This document shows, piece after piece, positions 28,731-37,765 of a DNA stretch of 64,000 nt; position 1 is the first letter of the stretch; each line of letters opens with the position of its first letter. The DNA is taken from assembly GCF_018129685.1 (NCBI RefSeq), contig NZ_JAFCLG010000008.1, positions 124,001 to 188,000 on the forward strand. Reading direction: 5' to 3'. A program made the position numbers and the translations under genes. The notes below the pieces were generated by a model. It did no database searches, was not told the DNA's origin, and saw nothing but the letters and a program-made list of their open reading frames with translations. Origin of the DNA: Bradyrhizobium manausense. GTDB taxonomy: Bacteria; Pseudomonadota; Alphaproteobacteria; Rhizobiales; Xanthobacteraceae.

Positions 28731-29516
28731 ATGTGTCGTATCGCCGGACTTTTCACTGCCGTCGTGATGCTCGCAGCCATCAGCCTCCCGCCTGCCAGCG
28801 CCGAGGACAAGACCATCACGGTCTTCGCTGCGGCGTCGATGAAGAACGCGCTCGACGAGGTCGATGCCGCCTACACCGCCAAGACCGGTGTGAAGATCAC
28901 CGCGAGCTACGCGGCAAGCTCGGTGCTGGCCAAGCAGATCGAGCAGGGTGCGCCGGCCGATGTGTTCGTCTCCGCCGACACCGACTGGATGGACTACGCG
29001 CTGTCCAGGAAGACCATCAACGAAGCAAGCCGCGTCAATCTCCTGGGCAACAGCATCGTGCTGATCGCGCCGAAGGATTCCAGGATCGACAACGTCGCCA
29101 TCGCGCAAGGATTCGACCTCGCCAAGCTCGCCGGCGACGGCAAGATCGCGACCGGCGACGTCAGGTCGGTGCCAGCAGGCAAATACGCCAAGGCCGCGCT
29201 GGAGAAGCTCGGCGCCTGGCAGGCCGCGGAGCCGAAATTCGCCATGGCCGAGAGCGTGCGCGCCGCGCTGACGCTGGTCGCGCGCGGTGAGGCCAATCTC
29301 GGCATCGTCTATTCCACCGACGCCAAGGTCGAGCCCGGCGTCAAGATCGTCGGCACTTTCCCGGCGGATTCGCATCCGGCGATCATCTATCCCGTGGCGG
29401 CGACCACCACCGCGAAGCCCTGGACCAACGATTATCTCGCCTTCCTGAAGACGTCGGCGGCCAGGACCATTCTGGAAAAATATGGCTTCAAATTCCTGAT
29501 CAGCCCCACGACGTGA
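28731..29516 (+). CDS. modA: Molybdate ABC transporter, periplasmic binding protein ModA
   Basis: A protein of 261 residues from ATG 28731 (CGGAG eight bases upstream). A signal peptide ends at SLPPASAE. ModA motifs follow: TVFAAASMKNALDEV (oxyanion loop), ASYAASSVLAKQIEQGAPADVFVSAD, ARGEANLGIVYSTDA and YPVAATT. It captures molybdate for nitrogenase, nitrate reductase and Moco enzymes. It is the first gene of modABC. Confidence 0.95.
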   Translation: MCRIAGLFTAVVMLAAISLPPASAEDKTITVFAAASMKNALDEVDAAYTAKTGVKITASYAASSVLAKQIEQGAPADVFVSADTDWMDYALSRKTINEASRVNLLGNSIVLIAPKDSRIDNVAIAQGFDLAKLAGDGKIATGDVRSVPAGKYAKAALEKLGAWQAAEPKFAMAESVRAALTLVARGEANLGIVYSTDAKVEPGVKIVGTFPADSHPAIIYPVAATTTAKPWTNDYLAFLKTSAARTILEKYGFKFLISPTT

Positions 29517-29543
29517 TGGTCACGACGTGACATCGGCGACTTG

Positions 29544-30239
29544 ATGCTCGACATCTCTCCCGCGGAATGGACGGCGATCCTGCTCTCGCTCAGGGTCGCC
29601 GTGATCGCGACGCTGGTGGCGACGCCGTTCGGCATTGCGCTGGCGTGGCTGCTCGCCCGCCGCGATTTCTGGGGCAAGTCGGTGCTCGATGCCGTCGTGC
29701 ATCTGCCCCTGGTGCTGCCGCCTGTGGTCACAGGCTATCTGCTGCTGCTCGCCTTTGGCCGCCGTGGCCTCGTCGGCGGCTTCCTTGCCGATCATCTCGG
29801 CATCGTCTTCGCCTTTCGCTGGACCGGAGCTGCGCTCGCCTGCGGCGTGATGTCGTTCCCCCTGCTGGTGCGTCCGATGCGGCTGTCGATCGAGGCGATC
29901 GACCGCCGGCTCGAGCAGGCGGCGGAGACGCTCGGCGCGGCACCGTGGAAAGTGTTCTTCACGGTGACGCTGCCCTTGGCGCTGCCGGGCGTGCTCGCCG
30001 GCATGGTGCTGGGCTTTGCCAAGGCGATCGGCGAGTTCGGAGCCACCATCACCTTCGTCTCCAACATTCCAGGCGAGACCCAGACGATTTCATCCGCGAT
30101 CTATTCGCTGATCCAGACGCCCGACGGTGATGCCGCTGCGGGCCGCCTCGTGATGGTCTCGATCTTCTTGGCGCTCGGTGCGCTGATTGCCGCGGAATGG
30201 TTCGCACGCCGTGCCACCGCGCGGCTGCACGGGAACTGA
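29544..30239 (+). CDS. modB: Molybdate ABC transporter permease ModB
   Basis: A protein of 231 residues from ATG 29544, directly after an in-frame TTG. There are five to six membrane segments. The ModB signature is HLPLVLPPVVTGYLLLLAFGRRG, and the ATPase-coupling loop is EAAETLGAAPWKVFFTVTLPLALPG-like (AETLGAAPWKVFF). The segment KAIGEFGATITFVSNIPGETQT is near-invariant in the family. It sits 27 bp after modA and just before modC. Confidence 0.95.
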   Translation: MLDISPAEWTAILLSLRVAVIATLVATPFGIALAWLLARRDFWGKSVLDAVVHLPLVLPPVVTGYLLLLAFGRRGLVGGFLADHLGIVFAFRWTGAALACGVMSFPLLVRPMRLSIEAIDRRLEQAAETLGAAPWKVFFTVTLPLALPGVLAGMVLGFAKAIGEFGATITFVSNIPGETQTISSAIYSLIQTPDGDAAAGRLVMVSIFLALGALIAAEWFARRATARLHGN

Positions 30240-30241
30240 CC

Positions 30242-30904
30242 ATGCTGCGGGTCGATGTCGAGAAACAGCTTGGCGAGTTTTCGTTGCACGCATCCTTCGC
30301 CAGCGAAGGCCGCGTCACCGGCCTGTTCGGCGCCTCCGGGGCCGGCAAGAGCTCGCTGATCAACATGATCGCGGGACTGCTGCGGCCGGACCGCGGCACC
30401 ATCGTGATCGACGGCGACGTCGTCGACGACACTGCCGCCGGCATTCACGTGCCGACCTATCGCCGCCGCATCGGCTACGTCTTTCAGGACGCACGGCTGT
30501 TTCCGCATCTCGATGTCGCGCAGAATCTCGACTATGGCAGGCGGATGAACCGCCTTGCGGCCGATCCGGCACAGCGCACGCGCGTCGTCGAGCTGCTCGA
30601 CATCGGCACGCTGCTTGATCGCCGTCCTGGAAAGCTTTCGGGAGGCGAACGCCAGCGCGTCGCGCTCGGCCGCGCGCTCCTGTCAAAGCCGCGCCTGCTG
30701 CTGCTCGACGAGCCCCTCGGCGCGCTCGACGAAGCCCGCAAGCTCGAGATCTTGCCCTATCTGGTGCGGCTGCGGGACGAGGCCAATGTGCCGATGGTCT
30801 ATGTCAGCCACGACGTGGCCGAGCTGCGGCAATTGGCGACGCAGATCGTGATGCTGAGGCAGGGGCGGGTGACGTCGTTTGGTGGGGTGAAGGTATTGAC
30901 GTGA
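30242..30904 (+). CDS. modC: Molybdate ABC transporter ATPase ModC, short form without C-terminal TOBE domain
   Basis: A protein of 220 residues starting two bases after the modB stop. Walker A is GASGAGKSS, the Q-loop YVFQDARLFPHL, the signature LSGGERQRVALGRALL, Walker B LLLLDEPLGALD, and the switch His SHDVAEL. Typical ModC is about 350 residues with a molybdate-binding TOBE/Mop domain that gives feedback control. Here the protein stops just after the ATPase core (VTSFGGVKVLT). The allosteric domain appears naturally absent, since no open frame continues it. Confidence 0.9.
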   Translation: MLRVDVEKQLGEFSLHASFASEGRVTGLFGASGAGKSSLINMIAGLLRPDRGTIVIDGDVVDDTAAGIHVPTYRRRIGYVFQDARLFPHLDVAQNLDYGRRMNRLAADPAQRTRVVELLDIGTLLDRRPGKLSGGERQRVALGRALLSKPRLLLLDEPLGALDEARKLEILPYLVRLRDEANVPMVYVSHDVAELRQLATQIVMLRQGRVTSFGGVKVLT

Positions 30905-30933
30905 GCCACGCTGATTGTCTCATCCTCCTATGA

Positions 30934-30955
30934 CGTCCCGGCCTTCGCCGGGACG
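30934..30955. repeat. Short palindromic repeat between modC and the antiporter gene
   Basis: A perfect 9-bp stem CGTCCCGGC / GCCGGGACG with loop CTTC, flanked by GA and ACGTC, lies in the 71-bp gap between two converging genes. It belongs to the CGTCCCGG family of elements also seen at 27756-27901 and 52239-52276. It may also act as a bidirectional transcript end. Confidence 0.6.
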
Positions 30956-30975
30956 ACGTCTGGAGGCAGTCGAGC

Positions 30976-32769
30976 TCAAACCCCCGCCACGGACGTCCAG
31001 ATCTCCGCGAGCTTCTTCCGCAGCGCCTGGCTGCGCGTCGGCGGGGCCGGCGTCTCGTCGTCTTCCGGCAGACGCAGGCCAACGAGGTTGACGCGGCCGC
31101 CGGAGATGCTGCGCGCGACGAGCACGATTTCGTCGAGCGGCAGCTCGGCGCCTTCCTTCGGCGCGCGATCGAGATGGACGTCGAAATAATCGGCCAGCGT
31201 GAGCTTGCCTTCGTCCTCGCCGACCTTCACGCCGTAGATTTCGGCGAGCTCGGCGAGCGTGTGCTCGCCGGAGACCATGAAATCGCCGAGCAGATGCGGA
31301 TCGGGCGCCGTGCTCGGCTGCATGTCGACGAAGAAGCGATCGAGCGCCTCGGCCTTCTCAGGCGGGGCCAGCAGATAGATGTAGTCGCCGGGCGCAATCG
31401 GCTCGGCTTCAACAGGCGTCAGGATGCTCTCTTTGCGGATCACCAGCGTCGGCTTCGACCAGGACGGGATCAGGCCGCGGCGGAAATAGAGGCTCTTGGG
31501 CCGCACCGCATAGCCGACCAGCTGCTGCTCGAGCTGGCCGGGCAGATCCAGCTCGATGCGGCGGGGACCGCGCTCCATGCGCGGCAGCGCCACGTGCAGC
31601 TTGCGCGCGGCCGGCGCGAGCGTCCAGCCCTGCAGCAGCAGCGAAATGATCACGACGACGAAGGCGACGTCGAAATAGAGATAGGCCTTCGACAGGCCGA
31701 CCAGCATCGGGATCGATGCCAGGAAGATCGCGACCGCGCCGCGCAGGCCCGTCCAGGCGATGAAGATCTTTTCGCGCCAGTTGAAACGGAACGGCGCCAG
31801 GCACACGAACACCGCAATCGGACGCGCGACCAGCATCAGGACAAAGGCGACGCCGATCGCCGGCAGGACGCTGGAGCCCAGACGGTTCGGCGACACCAGA
31901 AGGCCGAGCAGCACGAACATCACGATCTGCGCAAGCCAGGTCGCGGCGTCGAGAAACGCCACCACCGAATTATGCGCGCGCGTCGGCCGGTTGCCGATGA
32001 TGATGCCGGCGAGATAGACGGCCAGAAAGCCCGAGGCGTGCATGATCTGCGAGCCGCCGAAGATGACCAGCGCGGCCGTGGTCACGAACGGCGCGTGAAG
32101 GCCCTGCGGCAACGCGACCTTGTTGAGCCCGATGACGACGAGACGGCCGCCGATCACGCCGACGACGGCACCAAGCAACGCTTCCTGGACGAACTCCATC
32201 ACGACGTGGCCGGGCGTGCTCGAGCCCAGCGAGATGTACTCGACCAGCATGAGCGTGAGGAAGATCGCGAAGGGATCGTTGGTGCCGGACTCGGCTTCCA
32301 GCGTCGCGCCGACGCGCGGGCGCAGGCGCAGGCCCTGGGTGTGCACCAGCAGGAACACCGCAGCCGCGTCGGTGGACGCGACCACCGCGCCGACCAGCAG
32401 CGACTCCGTCCAGTTGAGGTCGAGCGCGTATTTCGCAAACGGTGCCGTGATCAGCGCGGTCAGCAGCACGCCGACGGTCGCGAGCACCACGGAAGGCGCG
32501 AGCACGGTGCGGATGCTGGCAAAGCGCGTCTTCAGGCCGCCGTCGAACAGGATCAGCGCAAGCGCCACCGAGCCGACCAGATAGGTGGTGCCGACGTCAT
32601 TGAACTGGAGCTGGCCGGGGCCCGCATCTCCCGCGAGCATGCCGATCGCGAGGAAGACCAGCAGCAGCGGCGCGCCGAAGCGCAGCGCGAGCAGGCTCGA
32701 CAGGATACCGGCCATGACAAGGGCGGCGCCGAGCAGAATGGCGATACTGAAAGAGTCGAGGGAGGCCAT
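30976..32769 (-). CDS. cvrA: CPA1-family K+(Na+)/H+ antiporter, CvrA/NhaP2 type
   Basis: A protein of 597 residues from MASLDSFSIAILLGA at 32769; upstream in-frame starts add up to 22 residues. About 12 membrane segments include the CPA1 ion-binding motif (AVVASTDAAAVFLLVHTQGLRL) and ESGTNDPFAIF. A cytoplasmic RCK_C/TrkA-C domain (KPTLVIRKESILTPVEAEPIAPGDYIYLL) and a CorC/HlyC-like C-terminal domain follow. The family exports K+ in exchange for protons and limits cell volume. It is divergent from an MscS channel gene, so two osmotic-stress functions lie side by side. Confidence 0.88.
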   Translation of the reverse strand: MASLDSFSIAILLGAALVMAGILSSLLALRFGAPLLLVFLAIGMLAGDAGPGQLQFNDVGTTYLVGSVALALILFDGGLKTRFASIRTVLAPSVVLATVGVLLTALITAPFAKYALDLNWTESLLVGAVVASTDAAAVFLLVHTQGLRLRPRVGATLEAESGTNDPFAIFLTLMLVEYISLGSSTPGHVVMEFVQEALLGAVVGVIGGRLVVIGLNKVALPQGLHAPFVTTAALVIFGGSQIMHASGFLAVYLAGIIIGNRPTRAHNSVVAFLDAATWLAQIVMFVLLGLLVSPNRLGSSVLPAIGVAFVLMLVARPIAVFVCLAPFRFNWREKIFIAWTGLRGAVAIFLASIPMLVGLSKAYLYFDVAFVVVIISLLLQGWTLAPAARKLHVALPRMERGPRRIELDLPGQLEQQLVGYAVRPKSLYFRRGLIPSWSKPTLVIRKESILTPVEAEPIAPGDYIYLLAPPEKAEALDRFFVDMQPSTAPDPHLLGDFMVSGEHTLAELAEIYGVKVGEDEGKLTLADYFDVHLDRAPKEGAELPLDEIVLVARSISGGRVNLVGLRLPEDDETPAPPTRSQALRKKLAEIWTSVAGV

Positions 32770-32980
32770 CCACCTTCCGGGCACAAATATCTGGAATTGC
32801 ATCCTTATCGTCGCCACACTCCTGCGCCAACCCATTTTCTCGCACGCGCGGCAATCTGCCCGTATTTTGCGGCCTTAACGCGCTTCACTTCGCGGTGTAT
32901 CGATGGCCCGGCCGCAGCCCATGTGGGATTCTGCGTGCCTTCGAATCAAAACCGCCCGACCGCTTGCCCGAGACCATCAG

Positions 32981-34297
32981 ATGGACATGGACCTCAAAGA
33001 CCTCATGGAGTTCGTGCAGACGACTGCGCGCAGCGTCGGAGCTGAGATCTCCTCGCCCTGGTTCTACCTGCAATTTGGTCTCATTCTGGCGGCCGCCGGG
33101 ATTGCATATGCGGCGGAGACCGGCATTCGCGGCCGCGTCGACATGAAGTCGCTCGCGAAGCGCTGGCCGCTGCCGCTTCGCCATTTCGCCCGCGTCATGG
33201 TTTCGAGCGCCTCCACCGCGGTGTTTACGCTGCTCGTGATCGTCTCACGCATCGTGATGTATCACGCAACCTGGCCGAGCCGCTCCTATCTGCTCATGGT
33301 CGCCGCCAAGCTGGGGCTGGCCTGGCTCGCGATCCGCCTCGTCACCTCGGTGCTGCGCAACGCCTTCATCGTCAAGCTGGTGTCCATCACCGCATGGTTC
33401 ATCGCCGCATTGTCGATCATCGGCCAGCTCGATTCGACCGTCGATCTGCTCGACTCCTATGCGGTCGTGCTCGGCGGGTTGCGACTGACGCCGCTGCTGG
33501 TGATCAAGGCCGGCGCGCTGCTGCTCATCGCGCTTTGGCTGACCAACATCGCCAGCAATTTCGCCGAAAGCAAGATCAACTCGGCGACCGATCTGACGCC
33601 GTCGATCCAGGTGCTGCTGATCAAGATCATCCGCATCGGGCTGCTCGTCATTGCCGTCGTGATCGCGCTCGGCGCGGTCGGTATCGACCTGTCGGCACTC
33701 GCGGTGTTCTCCGGCGCGGTCGGCGTCGGTATCGGCATCGGCCTGCAGAAGATCGTCGCCAACTTCATCTCCGGCATCATCCTGCTCGCCGACAAATCGG
33801 TGAAGCCGGGCGACCTCGTGACCATCGGAGACAATACCGGACGCATCAGCGCGATGAAGACGCGCTATATTTCGGTGGCTGCCGGCGATGGCCGTGAATT
33901 CCTGGTGCCGAACGAGGACCTTGTGACGCAGAAGGTCGTCAACTGGACCTACACCGACAAGAACACGCTGGTGAAGATTCCCTTCGGCACCAATTACGAT
34001 GCCGATCCCCGCATCGTCTGCAAGCTCGCGATCGAAACCGCCGCCACCCATCCGCGCGCCCAGAAAGCCAAGCCGCCGAACTGCATCCTGACCGAGTTCG
34101 CCGAGGCCGGCATGAAGTTCTCGCTGACCTTCTGGCTCGCGGACCCCGACGGCATGGACAACGTCAAGAGCGACGTGATGCTGGCGTTGTGGGACGCCTT
34201 CAAGCGCGAGGGCATCCGGGTTCCCTACCCGGTCCGCGAAATCCGCGTTCGCGGCGGCGCACTGCCGGTCGAAACCACCGTAGAAGTCCCGAATTGA
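32981..34297 (+). CDS. MscS-family mechanosensitive ion channel
   Basis: A protein of 438 residues from ATG 32981; the frame extends to 32903. Several N-terminal membrane segments precede the pore helix region (GAVGIDLSALAVFSGAVGVGIGIGLQKIVANFISGIILLADKSVKPGD), with the Gly/Ala-rich packing of MscS TM3. A beta domain (VTIGDNTGRISAMKTRYI, FLVPNEDLVTQKVVNWTY) and a C-terminal alpha/beta cage follow. It opens on membrane tension to release solutes. It is longer than E. coli MscS (286 residues) because of extra N-terminal segments. Confidence 0.92.
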   Translation: MDMDLKDLMEFVQTTARSVGAEISSPWFYLQFGLILAAAGIAYAAETGIRGRVDMKSLAKRWPLPLRHFARVMVSSASTAVFTLLVIVSRIVMYHATWPSRSYLLMVAAKLGLAWLAIRLVTSVLRNAFIVKLVSITAWFIAALSIIGQLDSTVDLLDSYAVVLGGLRLTPLLVIKAGALLLIALWLTNIASNFAESKINSATDLTPSIQVLLIKIIRIGLLVIAVVIALGAVGIDLSALAVFSGAVGVGIGIGLQKIVANFISGIILLADKSVKPGDLVTIGDNTGRISAMKTRYISVAAGDGREFLVPNEDLVTQKVVNWTYTDKNTLVKIPFGTNYDADPRIVCKLAIETAATHPRAQKAKPPNCILTEFAEAGMKFSLTFWLADPDGMDNVKSDVMLALWDAFKREGIRVPYPVREIRVRGGALPVETTVEVPN

Positions 34298-34480
34298 GAC
34301 CGCTTTCGGGCGCATGGCCGCCAGGATTCTTCCTTTGACGCGTTTTGTTCGCGCGACCCGGTGCCCGTTTCGCCCAAAAACGCCGTGGCCAAGCTTGCAC
34401 GAAGGCCCGCAATCATTAAATTGGGCCTGAAATCAAGCCCTTCGCCCAAATCGCGCCCGAGCCAGAAGAACCAGACCCGC

Positions 34481-35299
34481 ATGAGCTACGTCGAAGCCAC
34501 CGAGACCTCCCTGCGCAAGACCGGACAGATCAAGCTGCATGGGCCGAACGCCTTTGCCGGCATGCGCAAGGCGGGTGCTTTGGTGGCGAAGTGCCTCGAC
34601 GAGCTCACCGACATCGTCGGCCCCGGCGTGCCGACCGACCGCATCGACGAATTCGTCCGCGAGTTCGCCTTCAGCCACGGCGCCTATCCGGCGACGCTGA
34701 TGTATCGCGGCTATCGCTACTCGACCTGCACCTCGCTCAACCACGTGGTCTGCCACGGCATGCCCGGCGACCGTCCGCTGAAGGAGGGCGACATCGTCAA
34801 CATCGACGTCACCTTCATCGTCGACGGCTGGTACGGCGATTCCAGCCGGATGTACGCGGTCGGCCCGATCGCGCGCAAGGCGGAGCGGCTGATCGAAGTG
34901 ACCTATGAAGCGATGATGCGCGGCATCGCCGCGGTGAAGCCCGGCGCCACCACCGGCGACATCGGCCACGCCATCCAGAGCTTCGTCGAGCCGCAGGGCA
35001 TGAGCGTGGTGCGCGATTTCTGCGGCCATGGCCTCGGCCGCATGTTTCACGACGAGCCGAACATCATCCATGTCGGCCGGCCCGGCGAAGGCGTGCTGCT
35101 CAAGCCCGGCATGTTCTTCACCATCGAGCCGATGATCAATCTCGGCAAGCCGCATGTGAAGATCCTGTCGGACGGCTGGACCGCGGTGACCCGCGACCGC
35201 TCGCTGTCGGCACAGTTCGAGCACTCGGTCGGCGTCACCGCGACGGGGGTCGAGATCTTCACGCTGTCGGAGCGACACGGCGAGAAGCAGATCGGCTGA
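34481..35299 (+). CDS. map: Type I methionine aminopeptidase
   Basis: A protein of 272 residues from MSYVEATETS at 34481; the longer frame from 34361 adds a Lys/Pro-rich stretch of doubtful reality. Metal-binding residues of the pita-bread fold are in place: NIDVTFIVDGWYGDSS (two Asp), CGHGLGRMFHDEP (His), FTIEPMI (Glu) and QFEHSVGVT (Glu). It removes the initiator Met from nascent proteins. It stands alone. Confidence 0.94.
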   Translation: MSYVEATETSLRKTGQIKLHGPNAFAGMRKAGALVAKCLDELTDIVGPGVPTDRIDEFVREFAFSHGAYPATLMYRGYRYSTCTSLNHVVCHGMPGDRPLKEGDIVNIDVTFIVDGWYGDSSRMYAVGPIARKAERLIEVTYEAMMRGIAAVKPGATTGDIGHAIQSFVEPQGMSVVRDFCGHGLGRMFHDEPNIIHVGRPGEGVLLKPGMFFTIEPMINLGKPHVKILSDGWTAVTRDRSLSAQFEHSVGVTATGVEIFTLSERHGEKQIG

Positions 35300-35314
35300 T
35301 CGCGCCACGCACAC

Positions 35315-35917
35315 CTATTTTGAACGGCGAAAGGACGACGGCGGCCGCTTGTAGGTCGCGGCAAAGGCGTCATTGAAGCGGCGAACGCTGCCGAAGCCGG
35401 CGGCAAAGGCGATTTCCGCGAGGGTCAAGTCGGTCCCATCGATCAGGCGCTTGGCCTCCTGCACGCGCCGCGTCGCCGCAATGTCGCTCGGGCTCGCGCC
35501 GACATGACGCAGGAACAGACGCAGCAGATGGCGCGGCCCGACGCCGAGAGCCTCGGCGAGCTCCGCGGCGGATGCACGATCCAGAAAGCCGGCATTGATC
35601 AGGCGCATTCCGCGCGCCACGGTGGTGGCCGTTCCCATCCAGGCCGGAGACCCCGGCGCCGTCTCCGGGCGGCAGCGCAGGCATGGGCGAAAGCCGGCGC
35701 GCTCTGCGGCAGCCGCGCTCGGGTAAAAGGTGACGTTCTCCGATCGCGCGGGGCGCACTGGACAGACCGGTCGGCAATAGATGCGCGTCGAGCGCACTCC
35801 GGAGAAGAACAGGCCGTCGAAAGCGCGGGCGCGCGCCAGACGCGCCCGGTCGCAGGTGTCCCAGTCGAGATGTGGTGGCAGGGCTTGCCGTTGCGCCGAA
35901 ACCTTCGTCATGGCCAA
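35315..35917 (-). CDS. Ada-type zinc domain fused to AraC-type DNA-binding domain (AdaA-like)
   Basis: A protein of 200 residues. The N-terminal Ada metal-binding domain holds Cys48, Cys52, Cys79 and Cys82 (IYCRPVC, PCLRCRPE), the same spacing as the four zinc cysteines of E. coli Ada, whose Cys38 accepts a methyl group from phosphotriesters. The C-terminal half is an AraC HTH pair (LAEALGVGPRHLLRLFL, LAEIAFAAGFGSVRRFNDAF). The O6-methylguanine methyltransferase domain of Ada is absent. It is probably a methylation-damage sensor and activator. No alkA or ogt is adjacent; the divergent neighbour is a DMT transporter. Confidence 0.88.
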   Translation of the reverse strand: MAMTKVSAQRQALPPHLDWDTCDRARLARARAFDGLFFSGVRSTRIYCRPVCPVRPARSENVTFYPSAAAAERAGFRPCLRCRPETAPGSPAWMGTATTVARGMRLINAGFLDRASAAELAEALGVGPRHLLRLFLRHVGASPSDIAATRRVQEAKRLIDGTDLTLAEIAFAAGFGSVRRFNDAFAATYKRPPSSFRRSK

Positions 35918-36043
35918 ATCTTAGTTTCATCGCAGCCCGCCGAGTAGCTGAAATCGGACTCGATCGGGCGATGAGGTCCGAATTCAGCCAGCCTGCGTCG
36001 CCGCTCCGGACCATGGTGCAGATCCATATCGGAGCAGATTCGC

Positions 36044-36970
36044 ATGAGCACGCAGGCACCATCGGCAATACCGGAACGAAACACCTTGTTTCTGGAGATC
36101 GGGCTATTGCTGCTGCTGTCGCTGATCTGGGGCAGTTCGTTCACGCTGATCAAGGTGGCAATCCCCACGATTCCGCCCTTCACGATGGTCGCGGTACGCG
36201 TGACGCTCGCGGCGGGTCTCCTCCTTCTCATCGGAACCGCGCAAGGGCACGCACTTCCGCGCCGTGGATCGGTCTGGGCTGCCTTCTTCGTGCAAGGACT
36301 GTTGCAAAGCGCGCTGCCGTTCACCTTGATCAGTTGGGGCGAGACGCATATCGCGAGCGGCCTCGCCGGCGTGCTCAACGCGACACCGCCGATGTTCGTG
36401 CTCGCGATCGCCTTGATGACCGGGCACGGGCGACAGGCGATCAGCGGCCGAAAGATCGTCGGCGTCGCGCTCGGCCTTGCCGGCGTCGCCGCGACCGTGG
36501 GTGTCGATGCGCTGTCCGGGATCGGAACGGCCGCGCCATTGGCACAGGCGGCCGTGCTCGGCGCGAGCCTTTGCTACGCGCTCGCACCGATATGGGGCCA
36601 GCGGTTTGCAAAGCTCCCCGCGATCGTAACGGCGGCAGGAGCAATGAGCTGCGCTGCGATCCTGATGCTGCCGGCGGCCGCGATCCGCGAGCGGCCTTGG
36701 ACGCTGGCGCCCCCGCCGGCGCAGGCGATCGCTGCCGTCGTTGCTCTCGCTATTGTTTGCACTGCGCTCGCGATGGTGATCTATTTCCGGCTGATCCGGA
36801 CGCTCGGCCCACTCGGCACCACCAGCGGAAGCTATCTGCGGGCAGGTTTTGCGGTGATGCTCGGCACCACCCTGCTCGGCGAGAGTTTTACCTGGTCGAT
36901 TCTGGCAGGAATGGCACTCATCCTCGCCGGGATGATCGTAATCACGCTCCCCCCGCGGACGAGCCGCTGA
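36044..36970 (+). CDS. EamA/DMT-family transporter
   Basis: A protein of 308 residues with ten predicted membrane segments in two EamA repeats. The first starts LLLLSLIWGSSFTLIKVAI. The second ends with LGPLGTTSGSYLRAGFAVMLGTTLLGE and a final helix before a short polar tail. DMT family members usually export amino acids, metabolites or drugs; the substrate is unknown. It is divergent (126 bp) from the Ada/AraC gene and may be its target. radC follows 53 bp later. Confidence 0.85.
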   Translation: MSTQAPSAIPERNTLFLEIGLLLLLSLIWGSSFTLIKVAIPTIPPFTMVAVRVTLAAGLLLLIGTAQGHALPRRGSVWAAFFVQGLLQSALPFTLISWGETHIASGLAGVLNATPPMFVLAIALMTGHGRQAISGRKIVGVALGLAGVAATVGVDALSGIGTAAPLAQAAVLGASLCYALAPIWGQRFAKLPAIVTAAGAMSCAAILMLPAAAIRERPWTLAPPPAQAIAAVVALAIVCTALAMVIYFRLIRTLGPLGTTSGSYLRAGFAVMLGTTLLGESFTWSILAGMALILAGMIVITLPPRTSR

Positions 36971-37023
36971 AACCGTCGCAATTGACGGTTGCAAAAGTGA
37001 CGATCGGCGGCAATGCTGGACCG

Positions 37024-37737
37024 ATGCCCGCCAAGACCGACGCCGACAAGAGCAAGCCCGACGACACGCCGCATTATCTCGGCCATCGTGAGCGGCTGCG
37101 CGAGCGCTTCTACAGCGCCGGCGCCGAGGCGCTCAGCGACTACGAGCTATTGGAGATGGCGCTGTTTCCGGCGCTGCCGCGACGCGACACCAAGCCGCTG
37201 GCCAAGACGCTGATCAAGACCTTCGGCTCGTTCGCCGAGGTCGTCCATGCGCCGGTGGCGCGGTTGCGCGAGATCGAGGGCGTCGGCGAAGCCGCGATCA
37301 ACCAGCTCAAGTTGATCGCGGCCGCCGCGCACCGCATCGCCAAGGGCGAGGTCAACAGCCGCAATGCGCTGTCGTCCTGGAACGAGGTGATCGCCTATTG
37401 CCGCACCAGCATGGCCTTCGCGGACAAGGAGCAGTTTCGCCTGCTCTTCCTCGACAAGCGCAACCAGCTCATCGCCGACGAGGTGCAGCAGACCGGCACG
37501 GTGGACCATACGCCGGTCTATCCGCGCGAGGTGATCAAGCGCGCGCTGGAGCTGTCGGCGACCGCGCTGATCCTGGTGCACAATCATCCCAGCGGCGACC
37601 CCTCGCCGTCGCAGGCCGACATCCAGATGACGAAAGCCATTATCGACATCGCCAAGCCGCTTGGGATTGCCGTGCACGATCACATCATCGTCGGCAAGAA
37701 CGGGCATGCGAGCCTGAAGGGGATGCGGTTGATTTGA
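37024..37737 (+). CDS. radC: RadC-family JAB1/MPN-domain protein
   Basis: A protein of 237 residues from ATG 37024. The frame stays open far upstream but crosses the DMT gene in another frame. An N-terminal helix-hairpin-helix region (GHRERLRERF, EIEGVGEAAINQLK) is followed by a JAMM metalloprotease-like domain with metal motif HNHPSGDPSPSQAD. Despite its name, a DNA-repair role is unproven. The HhH plus JAMM layout suggests a DNA-associated hydrolase. Confidence 0.92.
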   Translation: MPAKTDADKSKPDDTPHYLGHRERLRERFYSAGAEALSDYELLEMALFPALPRRDTKPLAKTLIKTFGSFAEVVHAPVARLREIEGVGEAAINQLKLIAAAAHRIAKGEVNSRNALSSWNEVIAYCRTSMAFADKEQFRLLFLDKRNQLIADEVQQTGTVDHTPVYPREVIKRALELSATALILVHNHPSGDPSPSQADIQMTKAIIDIAKPLGIAVHDHIIVGKNGHASLKGMRLI

Positions 37738-37765
37738 GGCCCGTTGCGGAACCACGACGGTTTCA

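Noticed and set aside
31174..33045. A 623-codon open frame on the plus strand
   Set aside because: It runs opposite the CvrA antiporter gene, and its translation is Arg/Asp/His-rich nonsense without membrane or domain features.
35872..37023. Long N-terminal extension of radC in frame
   Set aside because: It overlaps the DMT transporter in another frame and has an Arg-rich shadow composition. RadC homologues start near 37024.
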